Positions 8,803 to 16,679 of a stretch of DNA of 64,000 nt are shown here, piece by piece. A model generated the notes under the pieces. It was not told the DNA's origin. It was given only the letters and a program-made list of their open reading frames with translations, and made no database searches. Location: NCBI GenBank assembly GCA_035297265.1, contig DATGZH010000064.1, forward strand, positions 124,001 to 188,000, in the 5' to 3' direction. Positions within the stretch are counted from its first letter, which is position 1. Every line of letters begins with the position of its first letter. This DNA is from DATGZH01 sp035297265 (lineage in GTDB: Bacteria; Actinomycetota; Acidimicrobiia; Acidimicrobiales; RAAP-2). The translations under genes were made by a program, and so were the position numbers.

Positions 8803-8826
8803 GAAGGGGCTCCGAAGAGCCCCTTC
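8803..8826 (-). terminator. Strong hairpin with UUCG loop on the minus strand
   Basis: A perfect 10-bp stem (GAAGGGGCTC at 8803-8812, GAGCCCCTTC at 8817-8826) closes a 4-base loop, CGAA on the plus strand and TTCG on the minus strand. C(UUCG)G is an exceptionally stable RNA tetraloop, so the minus-strand transcript would fold strongly. There is no T-tract, and no intact gene directly upstream is identified. Confidence 0.45.
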
Positions 8827-8832
8827 GCACGA

Positions 8833-8849
8833 CTGCCCTGCCGTGACGA
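8833..8849. repeat. 17-base direct repeat, copy 1
   Basis: CTGCCCTGCCGTGACGA occurs here and again at 8917-8933, 84 bases apart, immediately before the tRNA-like fragment. Confidence 0.6.
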
Positions 8850-8916
8850 GCCCAGCATACAGCCTCGGCGTTACAGCCGATCGTTACGGTGCTCGGAGCG
8901 CCCTGGGCCTGGATGG

Positions 8917-8933
8917 CTGCCCTGCCGTGACGA
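8917..8933. repeat. 17-base direct repeat, copy 2
   Basis: Exact second copy of the repeat at 8833-8849. It abuts the tRNA-like 3' fragment, so the pair may be an integration or recombination footprint. Confidence 0.6.
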
Positions 8934-8936
8934 AGC

Positions 8937-8968
8937 GGGAGCACCGGGTTCGATTCCCGGCCGGGGCG
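8937..8968 (+). other. tRNA 3' fragment (T-arm plus acceptor strand), candidate attachment site
   Basis: CCGGG-TTCGATT-CCCGG at 8944-8960 is a perfect T-arm with the invariant GTTCRAUUC pattern, followed by a 7-base acceptor-type strand (CCGGGGC) and G as discriminator. The upstream bases do not give a D-arm or anticodon arm of normal size; only 37 bases separate it from a possible pairing partner GCCCTGG at 8900-8906. It is therefore not a complete tRNA. Many integrative elements use tRNA 3' ends as attachment sites and leave such a copy at one end, and that reading fits the atypical transporter gene beside it. No integrase is visible. Confidence 0.5.
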
Positions 8969-9138
8969 CCCCACCCGGGTACCGGGCCGCCCGTGGCATG
9001 TCGACCACGTTGCAGGGCGGCCCGGTGCCGCCGGGTCAACGCCCGGCCCGCCTCTCGTTCGGGGGCAGGTAAGGCTTACCGGTCGGCCACCGGCATCTCA
9101 TCGCCGTAGGCGGCTCCCGTCCAATCGGTCCTGATCCT

Positions 9139-9981
9139 TCACCGAGACGAGCTCGGCGGGGCCCCAACGATGAGGGCGAGTCCGCGGCTCGCCGCCTCGA
9201 GCAGGGGACCGAATTCGAGCCCCGCCTCGGTCACCACGGCCCGGGCGAGCTCGAGGTCCTTGCCGAGAAGGGCAGCGGGCAGCAGGGCCCGCCCCCGGTG
9301 GAGGCCGAGAGCGAAGCTCCGGCCGCTGCCGGCGCCAAACGCCTGGGTCAGCGGCTCGGTGCCCAGCCCGAGGGAAGCGCCAAGGGCGAACGCGTCGTCC
9401 GCCGTCGCCAAGTGGGCCAGCATGAGCATGTTGTTCACGAGCTTGGTGACCTGGCCTGTCCCGACCGGGCCCATGAGGAGCACGGGGTCGCCGTAGGTCG
9501 AGAAGACCGGACGGCTGCGGGCGAAGGTGGGCTCGTCGGCTCCGACCATCACGAGGAGCCGGCCGGCGGCGGCGGCCACCCCGCCCCCGCTCACCGGGGC
9601 GTCGATGAGGACCACGCCCCGGGCGGCGGCCTCCTTCGCCAGGTCGCGGCACGTCCGGGGGTGCACCGTGCTGTGCACGGCGATCACCGTGCCCGGGCTC
9701 GCCCCTTCGAGCAGGCCGCCGGGGCCCCGCACCACCTCGGCGACGTCGGCGTCGTCGACGACGCAGACCCCGACCACGTCGCTCGAGGCGCCGAGCTCGA
9801 CGAGCGAACCGGCCACCTCGACCGGGCCGTCCTCGAAGGGGGCGAGCGTCGCCGGACGACGGGCATAGAGGGTGGTCGGGTAGCCAGCCTCGACGATGCG
9901 CTGGGCCATGGGCCCGCCCTGGGAGCCGAGACCCACGAAGCCGACCCGGACCGAACGAGCTTCGTCCTGAGCGGCGCCCAC
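9139..9981 (-). CDS. 3-hydroxyisobutyrate dehydrogenase-family protein
   Basis: 280 residues of the beta-hydroxyacid dehydrogenase family. The N-terminal Rossmann motif reads GFVGLGSQGGPMAQRI, where the common Met of GLGxMG is Gln. The substrate loop is DAPVSGGG, and the catalytic lysine lies in GTGQVTKLVNNM. Members oxidise 3-hydroxyisobutyrate, tartronate semialdehyde-type or related hydroxyacids with NAD(P), so the substrate is open. It starts at GTG 9981, 21 bases after the aldehyde dehydrogenase stop. A dehydrogenase of this kind and an aldehyde dehydrogenase in tandem resemble the hydroxyacid-to-semialdehyde-to-acid steps of valine-type catabolism. It is the last gene of the eight-gene minus-strand run. 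Confidence 0.85.
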   Translation of the reverse strand: MGAAQDEARSVRVGFVGLGSQGGPMAQRIVEAGYPTTLYARRPATLAPFEDGPVEVAGSLVELGASSDVVGVCVVDDADVAEVVRGPGGLLEGASPGTVIAVHSTVHPRTCRDLAKEAAARGVVLIDAPVSGGGVAAAAGRLLVMVGADEPTFARSRPVFSTYGDPVLLMGPVGTGQVTKLVNNMLMLAHLATADDAFALGASLGLGTEPLTQAFGAGSGRSFALGLHRGRALLPAALLGKDLELARAVVTEAGLEFGPLLEAASRGLALIVGAPPSSSR

Positions 9982-10002
9982 CGTCGGTGCGGGCCCGGCC
10001 GG

Positions 10003-11496
10003 TCAGGCCTGGGGCAGCGGGCCGGCGTACGTCTTGGTCTCGGTGTACTGCTCGAAGCCCTCAACCCCGTTCTGCCGGCCGACCCCGCTCGCCTTGTAGC
10101 CGCCGAAGGGGGCGTCCGCCCCGTACCAGACCCCGCCGTTCACGCCGACGGTGCCGGCCCGGATGCGGCGGGCCACGGCGAGGGCCCGCTCCTCGGAGCC
10201 CGAGGTGACCCCGACGCCGAGGCCGTACTGGTTGTCGTTGGCGATGCGCACGGCGTCGTCGTCGTCCTCGAAGGGGACGACCACGAGCACCGGGCCGAAG
10301 ATCTCCTCTTGGGCGATCGTCATCTTGTTGTCGACGTCGGCGAAGAGCGTGGGCTCGACGTAGTAGCCCTTCGGGAGGTGGGCCGGGCGACCGCCGCCGA
10401 CCACCACCCGGGCGCCCTCCTCTTTCCCTTTCTCGATGTAACCCATCACCCGGTCCCGCTGGACCGCGCTGATCTGGGGGCCCTGGATGTTCGACGGGTC
10501 GGTCGGGTCGCCGTAGGGGACCGTCTTGAAGCCGTCGGCCATCATGGCGATCCCCTCGTCGTAGCGTGACCGGGGCAGGAGCATGCGGGTGAGCATCACG
10601 CATCCCTGGCCGCCGTGCGAGCAGATGGTCCAGGCGAAGGCCATCTTGGTCTCGAAGTCGGCGTCGTCGAGCACGATGTCGGCCGACTTCCCGCCGAGCT
10701 CGAGGAAAAGGCGCTTCAGCGACGGCGCGCTCTTCTCCATGATGCGCCGCCCGACGGCCGTCGACCCGGTGAACGAGATCAGGTCGACCCGCGGGTCGGT
10801 GATCAGGTCCTCGGCCACCGAGTTGTCCGAGGTCGTCACGACCTGGAGGATGCCGGCCGGGATGTCGGTCTTCTCGAGCGCCAGGCGCCCGATGCGGGTG
10901 GCGTTCCACGGGGTGTTCGGTGCGGCCTTCAGGATCACCGAGTTGCCGGTGGCGAGGGCCTGGCCGAGCTTGTTGATGGAGACCTCGAAGGGGTAGTTCC
11001 AGGGCACGATGGCCCCGACCACGCCCACGGGCTCCTTCTCCACCCAGCGCCGGCTGTGCTGCCCGAAGGCGTGCCCGTCGGGCAGGTCGCGGCGCCAGGC
11101 GAACTCGTCGATGAAGCGCATCGGCCAGCGGAGGCCCTCCTCGAGCGGCGCGTCGAGCTGGGGCCCGTAGGTGAGGAGGATGGGCGCGCCCACCTCGGCC
11201 ACGAGCTCGCCCCGCAGCTCCTCGCGCTCCTCTTCGATGGCCGTCTGCAGCTGCTGCAGGGAGCGCTTGCGCAGCTCCCGGTCGGTGGCCCAGGCCGACT
11301 CGTCGAAGGCCCGGCGGGCCGCGCCGATGGCCCGGTCGAGGTCCTCGTGGCCGGCGTCGGCCACCTGCCCGAGCACCTCTTCGGTGGCCGGGTTGATGTT
11401 GTCGAAGCGCTTGCCCGACTGGGCCTCGACGAGCTCGCCGTCGATCAGCATCCGGACCTCGCCCTGCACGGTCGCAGCTTCGCTGGTCGTGGTCAT
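10003..11496 (-). CDS. NAD-dependent aldehyde dehydrogenase
   Basis: 497 residues from ATG 11496, chosen because GAGGGT lies just upstream; the frame could extend to 11544. All hallmarks of the ALDH superfamily are present: the NAD-binding VPWNYPFEVS region, GSTAVG, the general base E266 in LELGGKSADI, the nucleophile C299 in GGQGCVMLT, and EEIFGPVLVV. It should oxidise an aldehyde to an acid in the cytoplasm. The partner thioesterase, CaiB-like protein and 3-hydroxyisobutyrate dehydrogenase-like gene suggest a catabolic aldehyde, but the exact substrate is unknown. It is separated from the thioesterase stop by 88 bases. Confidence 0.92.
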   Translation of the reverse strand: MTTTSEAATVQGEVRMLIDGELVEAQSGKRFDNINPATEEVLGQVADAGHEDLDRAIGAARRAFDESAWATDRELRKRSLQQLQTAIEEEREELRGELVAEVGAPILLTYGPQLDAPLEEGLRWPMRFIDEFAWRRDLPDGHAFGQHSRRWVEKEPVGVVGAIVPWNYPFEVSINKLGQALATGNSVILKAAPNTPWNATRIGRLALEKTDIPAGILQVVTTSDNSVAEDLITDPRVDLISFTGSTAVGRRIMEKSAPSLKRLFLELGGKSADIVLDDADFETKMAFAWTICSHGGQGCVMLTRMLLPRSRYDEGIAMMADGFKTVPYGDPTDPSNIQGPQISAVQRDRVMGYIEKGKEEGARVVVGGGRPAHLPKGYYVEPTLFADVDNKMTIAQEEIFGPVLVVVPFEDDDDAVRIANDNQYGLGVGVTSGSEERALAVARRIRAGTVGVNGGVWYGADAPFGGYKASGVGRQNGVEGFEQYTETKTYAGPLPQA

Positions 11497-11584
11497 GGCC
11501 ACCCTCCCGTCTCGCGGACGGCGGCGCTCGGCCGCCGAACCCATTGTGGAAGCTCGGTGCGGGCCCCTGCCAGCCCGGCGGGGC

Positions 11585-12439
11585 TCACATCACCGCGCCG
11601 GGGCGGCCCCCCGCCGACTCGCCCAGCTCGCGGATGAGGTTCTCCTGGACGAACGAGGCCACGAGGCGCCCGTCCTCGGTGAAGACGTGGCAGCGGCCGT
11701 AGCTGCGGCCCCGGCCGGCGTAGGGGCTCTCGTGGGCCATGAGCAGCCAGGTCCCGGCGTCGAAGCGCTCGTGGAAGGTGAGCGTGTGGCTCACCACCCC
11801 GGTCGAGATGCCCCGGTGGGCCATGTTCTGGCCGATCCCCTCGTGGGGCCGCATGGCCGTGCCGATGAGGAAGCCGTCGGTGGCGTAGGAGAGCATCGCC
11901 TGGTTGAGGACGTACTCCCCGGGCCCGCCGGGCAGACGGATCCACGCGAAGAGCTCGGCCGGCCCGAGCGGGGCGTCGGGGTCCCAAGTGTTCACCCCGT
12001 CGACCACCCGCAGCTCGGTCCCCGGTGAGCAGAGGCCGCCCTGGCCGGTGTCGACCGACTCGTCGGGCCCGGCCACCTCGGGCATCTCGGGCTGGTGGCG
12101 GATGATGTCGGGCTCGTCCACGTGGAGAAGGAGGAGCCCCCGGGCGCAGAGCCGGTCGCCCTGCCAGATCGTCACGGTGTCGCTCCCGAGCGTCCGGCCG
12201 TCGTGCATCGGGTCCACGACGATCTCGACCGGCTGCCGGAGCGTGCCGCTGCGGGCGAAGATGGCGTGGACCGACTTCACCTCCTTCTCGGGGTGCGTCG
12301 CCTGGGAGGCCAGGATCATCTGGGCGAGGAGCTGGCCCCCGAAGACCACGTCACGCTGGTCGGGGTCGCCGATGCTCGCCGCCTCGTAGCGGTGCTCGCC
12401 CACCTCTTTCAGGACGAAGGCCTCGGGCACGTCGGTCAC
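11585..12439 (-). CDS. Acyl-CoA thioesterase II-like (TesB family)
   Basis: 284 residues forming a double hotdog. The N-terminal half has DVVFGGQLLAQMILAS and VKSVHAIFARSG; the C-terminal half has GPAELFAWIRLPGGP, HRGISTGVVSHTLTFHE and WLLMAHESPYAGRGRSYGR. These match the TesB pattern, in which an Asp/Thr/Gln network hydrolyses acyl-CoA. The start is GTG 12439, whose GTGA overlaps the TGA stop of the CaiB-like gene, so the two are translationally coupled. A thioesterase tied to a CoA-transferase-like protein suggests release or control of a particular acyl-CoA in this route. Confidence 0.87.
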   Translation of the reverse strand: MTDVPEAFVLKEVGEHRYEAASIGDPDQRDVVFGGQLLAQMILASQATHPEKEVKSVHAIFARSGTLRQPVEIVVDPMHDGRTLGSDTVTIWQGDRLCARGLLLLHVDEPDIIRHQPEMPEVAGPDESVDTGQGGLCSPGTELRVVDGVNTWDPDAPLGPAELFAWIRLPGGPGEYVLNQAMLSYATDGFLIGTAMRPHEGIGQNMAHRGISTGVVSHTLTFHERFDAGTWLLMAHESPYAGRGRSYGRCHVFTEDGRLVASFVQENLIRELGESAGGRPGAVM

Positions 12440-13653
12440 AGCACCGCCCCTTTGATCTTCAGATCCATGATGGCGTCCATGTCGAGGCCCATCTCGAGCA
12501 GCACCTCGTCGGTGTGCTCGCCGTGGTCGGGCCCCCGGGTGAGGTCCGGCGGGGTCTCGTCGAACTGGAGGGGCGAGGCCACGATGCGGTAGGTCGTGCC
12601 CGACTTGGCCTCCACCTCCTGCAGGTAGCCGTTGGCCAGGGCCATCGGGTCCTCGAGCAGCTCGGCCGCCGTCTGGACCACCGCCCAGACCCCGGCCGCC
12701 TCGGCCAGGGCCTCCCGCCACTCCTCGACCGTCCTCGTGGCGAAGATCTCGTCGAGGGTCGTCACGCACTCCTCGCTGTTCTGCGCCCGGGCCGCGGCGT
12801 CGACGAACCGGGGGTCGTCGGCCAGCTCGGGCCGGCCCATGCGGGTCACGAGATCGCCCCAGTAACGGTCGGACTCGAGCATCACGAGCGAGAGGTAGCG
12901 GTTGTCCTTCGTGCGGTAGGTCCCGACGATGGGGTTCGGCACCTTCTTGCGGTTGCCCCTCGGCATCCGGTTGAAGCCGAACAGGCCGGCGGCGATGATG
13001 CTGGCCCCCGTGGCCCACATGGCCGTGGCCAGGAGGGAGTTGTCGACCACCAGGGCCTCGCCGGTCCGCTGGCGGTGGAAGAGGGCGGCCGAGATCCCCC
13101 CGGCGATCGTGAGTCCGCCGATCACGTCGCCGAAGGCCGGGCCGGGCTGCATGATCGGGTAGTCGTCGGGGTTCGAGATGATGTCGGCCGGGCCGCCCCG
13201 GCCCCAGAACGTGCAGCCGTCGTAGCCACCCCGCTCGGCCTCGGGGCCCCGCTGGCCCTGGCCCGAGCCCCGCACGTAGATGATGTCGGGGTTCACCGCC
13301 CGGACGTCCTCCACGTCCACCCGGTACTTCGTCCGGGCCTGGGGCCGCCAGTTGGTGAGGAACACGTCGGCGTGCTCGCACATCTTGAGGAGCAGGTCGT
13401 GGCCCTCCTGGCTCCTGATGTCGAGGCCCACACTGCGCTTCCCCCGGTTGGGCAGCTCCATCATGTGGGCCACCCCGCCCGGGCCGGTCGGGATGAGCCC
13501 CATGGCGGCCAGGCCCCGCTGCGGATCGCCCGACTCGGGGTGCTCGATCTTGATGACGTCGGCCCCCCACTCGGCGAGGACCGCCCCGGCGACCGGCACG
13601 TAGGTCCACGAGGCCAGTTCGACCACGCGGATCCCGTCCATGATTCCCTTCAC
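12436..13653 (-). CDS. CaiB/BaiF (class III CoA-transferase) family protein, catalytic Asp apparently lost
   Basis: 405 residues from GTG 13653, preceded by GAGGAGG. The family fold is plain: RVVELASWTYVPVAGAVLAEW, GADVIKIEHPESGDP, NRGKRSVGLDI, and ADVFLTNWRP. In class III CoA-transferases the acyl group is carried by an Asp in the motif V-D-V-S-L-L-D-A. The aligned stretch here is VVDNSLLATAMW, with Ala209 at that place. Either this subfamily uses another residue or it is not a transferase. It overlaps the TesB-like gene by four bases (GTGA), suggesting the two act as a unit on one CoA ester. Confidence 0.85.
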   Translation of the reverse strand: MKGIMDGIRVVELASWTYVPVAGAVLAEWGADVIKIEHPESGDPQRGLAAMGLIPTGPGGVAHMMELPNRGKRSVGLDIRSQEGHDLLLKMCEHADVFLTNWRPQARTKYRVDVEDVRAVNPDIIYVRGSGQGQRGPEAERGGYDGCTFWGRGGPADIISNPDDYPIMQPGPAFGDVIGGLTIAGGISAALFHRQRTGEALVVDNSLLATAMWATGASIIAAGLFGFNRMPRGNRKKVPNPIVGTYRTKDNRYLSLVMLESDRYWGDLVTRMGRPELADDPRFVDAAARAQNSEECVTTLDEIFATRTVEEWREALAEAAGVWAVVQTAAELLEDPMALANGYLQEVEAKSGTTYRIVASPLQFDETPPDLTRGPDHGEHTDEVLLEMGLDMDAIMDLKIKGAVL

Positions 13654-13754
13654 TGCTGCCTCCTCGGGCTCGTCGTACCGGTCGGTCGAACGGCGGACCC
13701 CCGGTCTAGCCGCCCGTCCGTGAGAGCCAGCGCGGCCTCGGGGTCCCCTCTCGG

Positions 13755-14582
13755 CTACTGCATCGAGGCGGGGATCAGGGTCGTGATGTCGATGCTCCCG
13801 GTCATGATGGCCCCCATCGTGCCGCCGTCGGTGATGAAGTTCTCACCGGTGATGAAGCTCGCCGCCTTGCTGTTCAGGAAGACCATCGGATAGGCCTGCT
13901 CCTCGGGCAGGGAGCGCCGACCGAGCGGCACGGGGAACGCCTCCATGAACTCCTTGCCCACGGTCGCCTCGAAGTCGGGCATCATCGGCGTCTCGGTCGG
14001 GCCCGGGCTGATGCAGTTGAGCCGGATCCCCTTGTCGGCCAGCTTGTAGGACGCCCAGAGCGTCCAGACGATGATGGCCTCCTTCGAGGGGGCATAGCCC
14101 CCGGCGATGTCGTCGGGGTGCTCCTCGCACCACTGCTTGGCCGCGGCGAAGCCGGGGGAGGTGACGAGCGGCATCCACTTGGCGATGTTGGCCAGATAGC
14201 CGGCACCGGCGGTCGACGAGATGCTGCAGATGGCCGAGCCCGCCCCCATGTGCTCGCTCACCAGCTCGGCCAGGTGGCGCATGCCGCAGAAGTTGACCAG
14301 CATGACGTCGAGGTCCGGGAACTTGATCCCGGGCAGGCCGGCGCAGTTGAACAGGGCGTCGACCCGCCCGCCGATGCGGGCCACGGCCGCCGCGGTGGCG
14401 TCGGGATCCCGCAGGTCGACGGCCTCGTAGCTGGCCACGTCGACCGGCGGCTCCCTCAGGTCGAGGACGTGGATCTCCGCCCCCTGGCGGGCCAGCTCGC
14501 GGACCACCGCCGCGCCCATGCCCGCACCGCCACCGCCGCTCACGATGACGCGGGACTCTTCGTAACTCCAGACGGACGCCAT
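13755..14582 (-). CDS. SDR-family dehydrogenase (coniferyl-alcohol dehydrogenase-like)
   Basis: 275 residues. The cofactor site is unusual (VSGGGGAGMGAAVVRELA in place of TGxxxGxG). It is followed by the acidic VLDLREPP loop for NAD and the NCAG motif. The catalytic residues are Ser in ICSISSTAG and Tyr/Lys in GGYAPSKEA. A long insert (ANIAKWMPLVTSPGFAAAKQW) between Ser and Tyr is typical of the coniferyl-alcohol/3-alpha-hydroxysteroid dehydrogenase branch of the SDRs. It is expected to oxidise a secondary or aryl alcohol with NAD. It lies 101 bases upstream of the CaiB-like gene on the same strand. Confidence 0.85.
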   Translation of the reverse strand: MASVWSYEESRVIVSGGGGAGMGAAVVRELARQGAEIHVLDLREPPVDVASYEAVDLRDPDATAAAVARIGGRVDALFNCAGLPGIKFPDLDVMLVNFCGMRHLAELVSEHMGAGSAICSISSTAGAGYLANIAKWMPLVTSPGFAAAKQWCEEHPDDIAGGYAPSKEAIIVWTLWASYKLADKGIRLNCISPGPTETPMMPDFEATVGKEFMEAFPVPLGRRSLPEEQAYPMVFLNSKAASFITGENFITDGGTMGAIMTGSIDITTLIPASMQ

Positions 14583-14674
14583 GTTGGACCCCTCTCGTCA
14601 CTCGTTGCCCGACGGCGTTCGATGCTTGCCGATGGGTCCTGGGCCGTCAAGAAACGGGCGGCCGGGGAGCTGGG

Positions 14675-15811
14675 CTAACGGGGCAGGCCGAGACCACGCT
14701 CGGCGAGGATGTTGCGGTTGATGTCGCTCGTCCCGCCAGCGATCGACGACGAGGGCGACGTGGTGAGGGTCTTGGCCCACGGGCCGAGGAGCGCCGCCTC
14801 CCCGAGGATGTCGACGGCCAGCTCGGCCAGCTCCTGGGAGGCCTGCGACCACTGCAGCTTGGCCAGGCCGCCCATCGTGGCCGAAGGCTCTCCCCCCCGG
14901 CCCACCTTGGCCAGCTCGCGGGCCGTGCTGAAGCGCATGCAGGCGATCTCGGCGTAGAGGGCGGCCAGCCGGTCCCGCCGGACGGGGTCGGCGAGCTCGG
15001 GGCGCCCCCGGGCCTCGGCCACCAGCTCGTCGAACTTGGCCTGCAGCGACAGGTGCAGGCGGGCCACCCCGGCCCGCTCGTGGCTGAGGGTGGTGATGGC
15101 CACCCGCCAGCCCTCGTGGAGGTCGCCGAGGAGGGCCTCCCTCGGCACGAGGACCTCGTCGAAGAAGAGCTCCGAGAAGACGTAGTCGCCGGCCATCGTG
15201 CGGAGCGGCCGCACGGTGATGCCGGGGCTCTTCATGTCGACGAGGAGGCAGCTGATCCCCTTGTGCTTCTCCACTTCGGGGTCCGTCCGCACGTAGAGCT
15301 GGCACCAGTCGGCGTAGCGCCCGAGGCTGTTCCAGGTCTTCTGACCGTTGACCACGAAGCCCTCGTCGGTGAGGGCCGCCGCGGTCCGCAGCGACGCCAG
15401 GTCCGAGCCGGCGTCGGGCTCGGACATGCCCTGGCACCACATCTCGTCCCCCCGGAGCATGGGGCCGAGGTAGCGGGTCTTCTGCTCGGCCGTGCCGAGG
15501 GCCATGATGGCCGGGGCGATGTTGGCCACCCCGATCGTGTTGACCGGGCCCGGCGCCTTGGCCGCCGACATCTCCTCCAGGTAGACGAGCTGCTCGTCCA
15601 CGTCGGCGTCGCGGCCCCCGTACTCGGCCGGCCACGAGGGGGCGGCCCACCCGCCGTCGGCCAGCACCCGGTTCCAGGCCCGCAGGGCGTCGAGATGCTC
15701 TTCCCCCTCCATCGACGCCTGGTAGGTCGCCACCACCTCGTCGGTCAGGTGCTCGGCCAACCAGCTCCGCAGCGTGTTCCGGAACTGCTCCAGGTGGGCC
15801 CCGTCGCTCAC
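14675..15811 (-). CDS. Acyl-CoA dehydrogenase family protein
   Basis: 378 residues with ACAD signatures: SWPAEYGGRDAD, MSEPDAGSDLASLRT (FAD/substrate loop), VNGQKTWNSLGRYADW, and a C-terminal SIAGGTSDINRNILAERGLGLPR. The Glu found just before the final Gly-Thr pair in medium-chain enzymes is absent (AGGT), as in many actinobacterial FadE-type proteins, so the base must lie elsewhere. The start is GTG 15811, whose GTGA overlaps the upstream SDR stop, giving tight coupling. It probably performs alpha,beta-desaturation of a CoA thioester in this catabolic run, possibly as a heteromer with another ACAD. Confidence 0.88.
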   Translation of the reverse strand: MSDGAHLEQFRNTLRSWLAEHLTDEVVATYQASMEGEEHLDALRAWNRVLADGGWAAPSWPAEYGGRDADVDEQLVYLEEMSAAKAPGPVNTIGVANIAPAIMALGTAEQKTRYLGPMLRGDEMWCQGMSEPDAGSDLASLRTAAALTDEGFVVNGQKTWNSLGRYADWCQLYVRTDPEVEKHKGISCLLVDMKSPGITVRPLRTMAGDYVFSELFFDEVLVPREALLGDLHEGWRVAITTLSHERAGVARLHLSLQAKFDELVAEARGRPELADPVRRDRLAALYAEIACMRFSTARELAKVGRGGEPSATMGGLAKLQWSQASQELAELAVDILGEAALLGPWAKTLTTSPSSSIAGGTSDINRNILAERGLGLPR

Positions 15812-16590
15812 TGCCTCGGGCTCTTCGGCTGGAAGCGGATGGCGCCGTCGAGGCGGATCACGTTCCCGTTCAAGTAGGGGTTCTCGCAGAGCTGCTGGAC
15901 GAGGTGGGCGTACTCGTCGGGGCGGCCCATGCGCTTCGGGAACGGCACGACCGGGCCCCACACGGCCTCGACCGCCTCGGGGTTGTCGCCGTAGGCCGGC
16001 GTGATGAACGTCCCCGGCGCGATCGTCACCACGCGGATGCCCACCACCGCGAGGTCCCGGGCGGCCACGAGGGTCATACCCATCACCCCGCCCTTGGCGC
16101 TGGCGTAGGCCACCTGCCCGATCGTGCCCTCGATGCCGGCTATGGAGGCGGTACACACGATGACGCCCCGCTCGCCGTCCTCCAGGGCCTCGGACCGGGA
16201 GATGCCCGCCGCGGTGAGGCGCAGCACGTTGAACGTGCCGACGAGGTAGTGGTCGATGGTCCGGCGGAAGTCGTCGAGCTTGTGGGGCGTGCCGTCGGCC
16301 TTGAGCGTCCGCCCGCCCCCGCCGAAGCCCCCGTGGCACACCACGCCGATCCGCAGCGGCCCGAACGAGAGCGCCGCGTCGACGGCCTTCGACACGCTCT
16401 CTTCGCTCGTGGCGTCGGTCTCGACGAACACCGCCCGGTCGCCGAGCGACTCGACCAGGGCCTCGCCCTTGTCCTTGGCGAGGTCGGCGACCACCACCCG
16501 GGCCCCGGCCGCCGCCAGCCGGCGCACCGTGGCCTCGCCGAGGCCCCCGGCTCCCCCGGTGACGAGGGCCGACGATCCGTTGATCTGCAT
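15808..16590 (-). CDS. SDR-family dehydrogenase (3-hydroxyacyl-CoA dehydrogenase type 2-like)
   Basis: 260 residues from ATG 16590. It has the classical TGGAGGLG cofactor motif, VVVADLAKDKG, a CHGGFGGGGR segment replacing NNAG, the catalytic region CTASIAGIEGTIGQVAYASAKGG, and a C-terminal NGNVIRLDGAIRF. The long substrate loop and the ISRSEALEDGERGVIVCTAS insert resemble mitochondrial HSD10-type enzymes, which oxidise 3-hydroxyacyl-CoA or steroids with NAD. It is translationally coupled to the acyl-CoA dehydrogenase, which supports a beta-oxidation role. Its promoter probably lies in the 89-base gap after the ferredoxin gene. Confidence 0.85.
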   Translation of the reverse strand: MQINGSSALVTGGAGGLGEATVRRLAAAGARVVVADLAKDKGEALVESLGDRAVFVETDATSEESVSKAVDAALSFGPLRIGVVCHGGFGGGGRTLKADGTPHKLDDFRRTIDHYLVGTFNVLRLTAAGISRSEALEDGERGVIVCTASIAGIEGTIGQVAYASAKGGVMGMTLVAARDLAVVGIRVVTIAPGTFITPAYGDNPEAVEAVWGPVVPFPKRMGRPDEYAHLVQQLCENPYLNGNVIRLDGAIRFQPKSPRQ

Positions 16591-16679
16591 CCGCGCTCCT
16601 GGGTCGAAGGCTCCGGTCGGCCAGTGCCGACGGAGCGCCGGTACCTTAGATCCGGGCCCGCGGACCCGACAGACCGAGC

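Larger units (their letters stand above)
8090..9138. other. About 1 kb without a convincing gene; decayed region
   Basis: No open frame here has a start, a ribosome site and protein-like composition together. On the minus strand two short pieces look like former coding sequence: about 8232-8400, including helix-like DLKELRQAAVEELRRRF, and 8583-8729, including VADLERRHQDLGARLADL. Both lack credible starts and are cut by stops. The stretch also contains a strong hairpin (8803-8826), a 17-base direct repeat and a tRNA 3' fragment. Base composition is lower in GC than the surroundings. I interpret it as degraded foreign DNA. Confidence 0.5.

Noticed and set aside
8900..8968. Complete tRNA gene
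   Set aside because: GCCCTGG at 8900-8906 can pair with the acceptor strand, but the 37 bases between it and the T-arm are too few for normal D and anticodon arms, and the loop sequences are wrong. Only a fragment is supported.
8633..8974. 113-codon minus-strand frame over the tRNA-like fragment, and other frames in 8090-8846
   Set aside because: The start GRPGRESNP is the usual false translation of a tRNA T-arm. None of the frames here has a ribosome site with protein-like composition.
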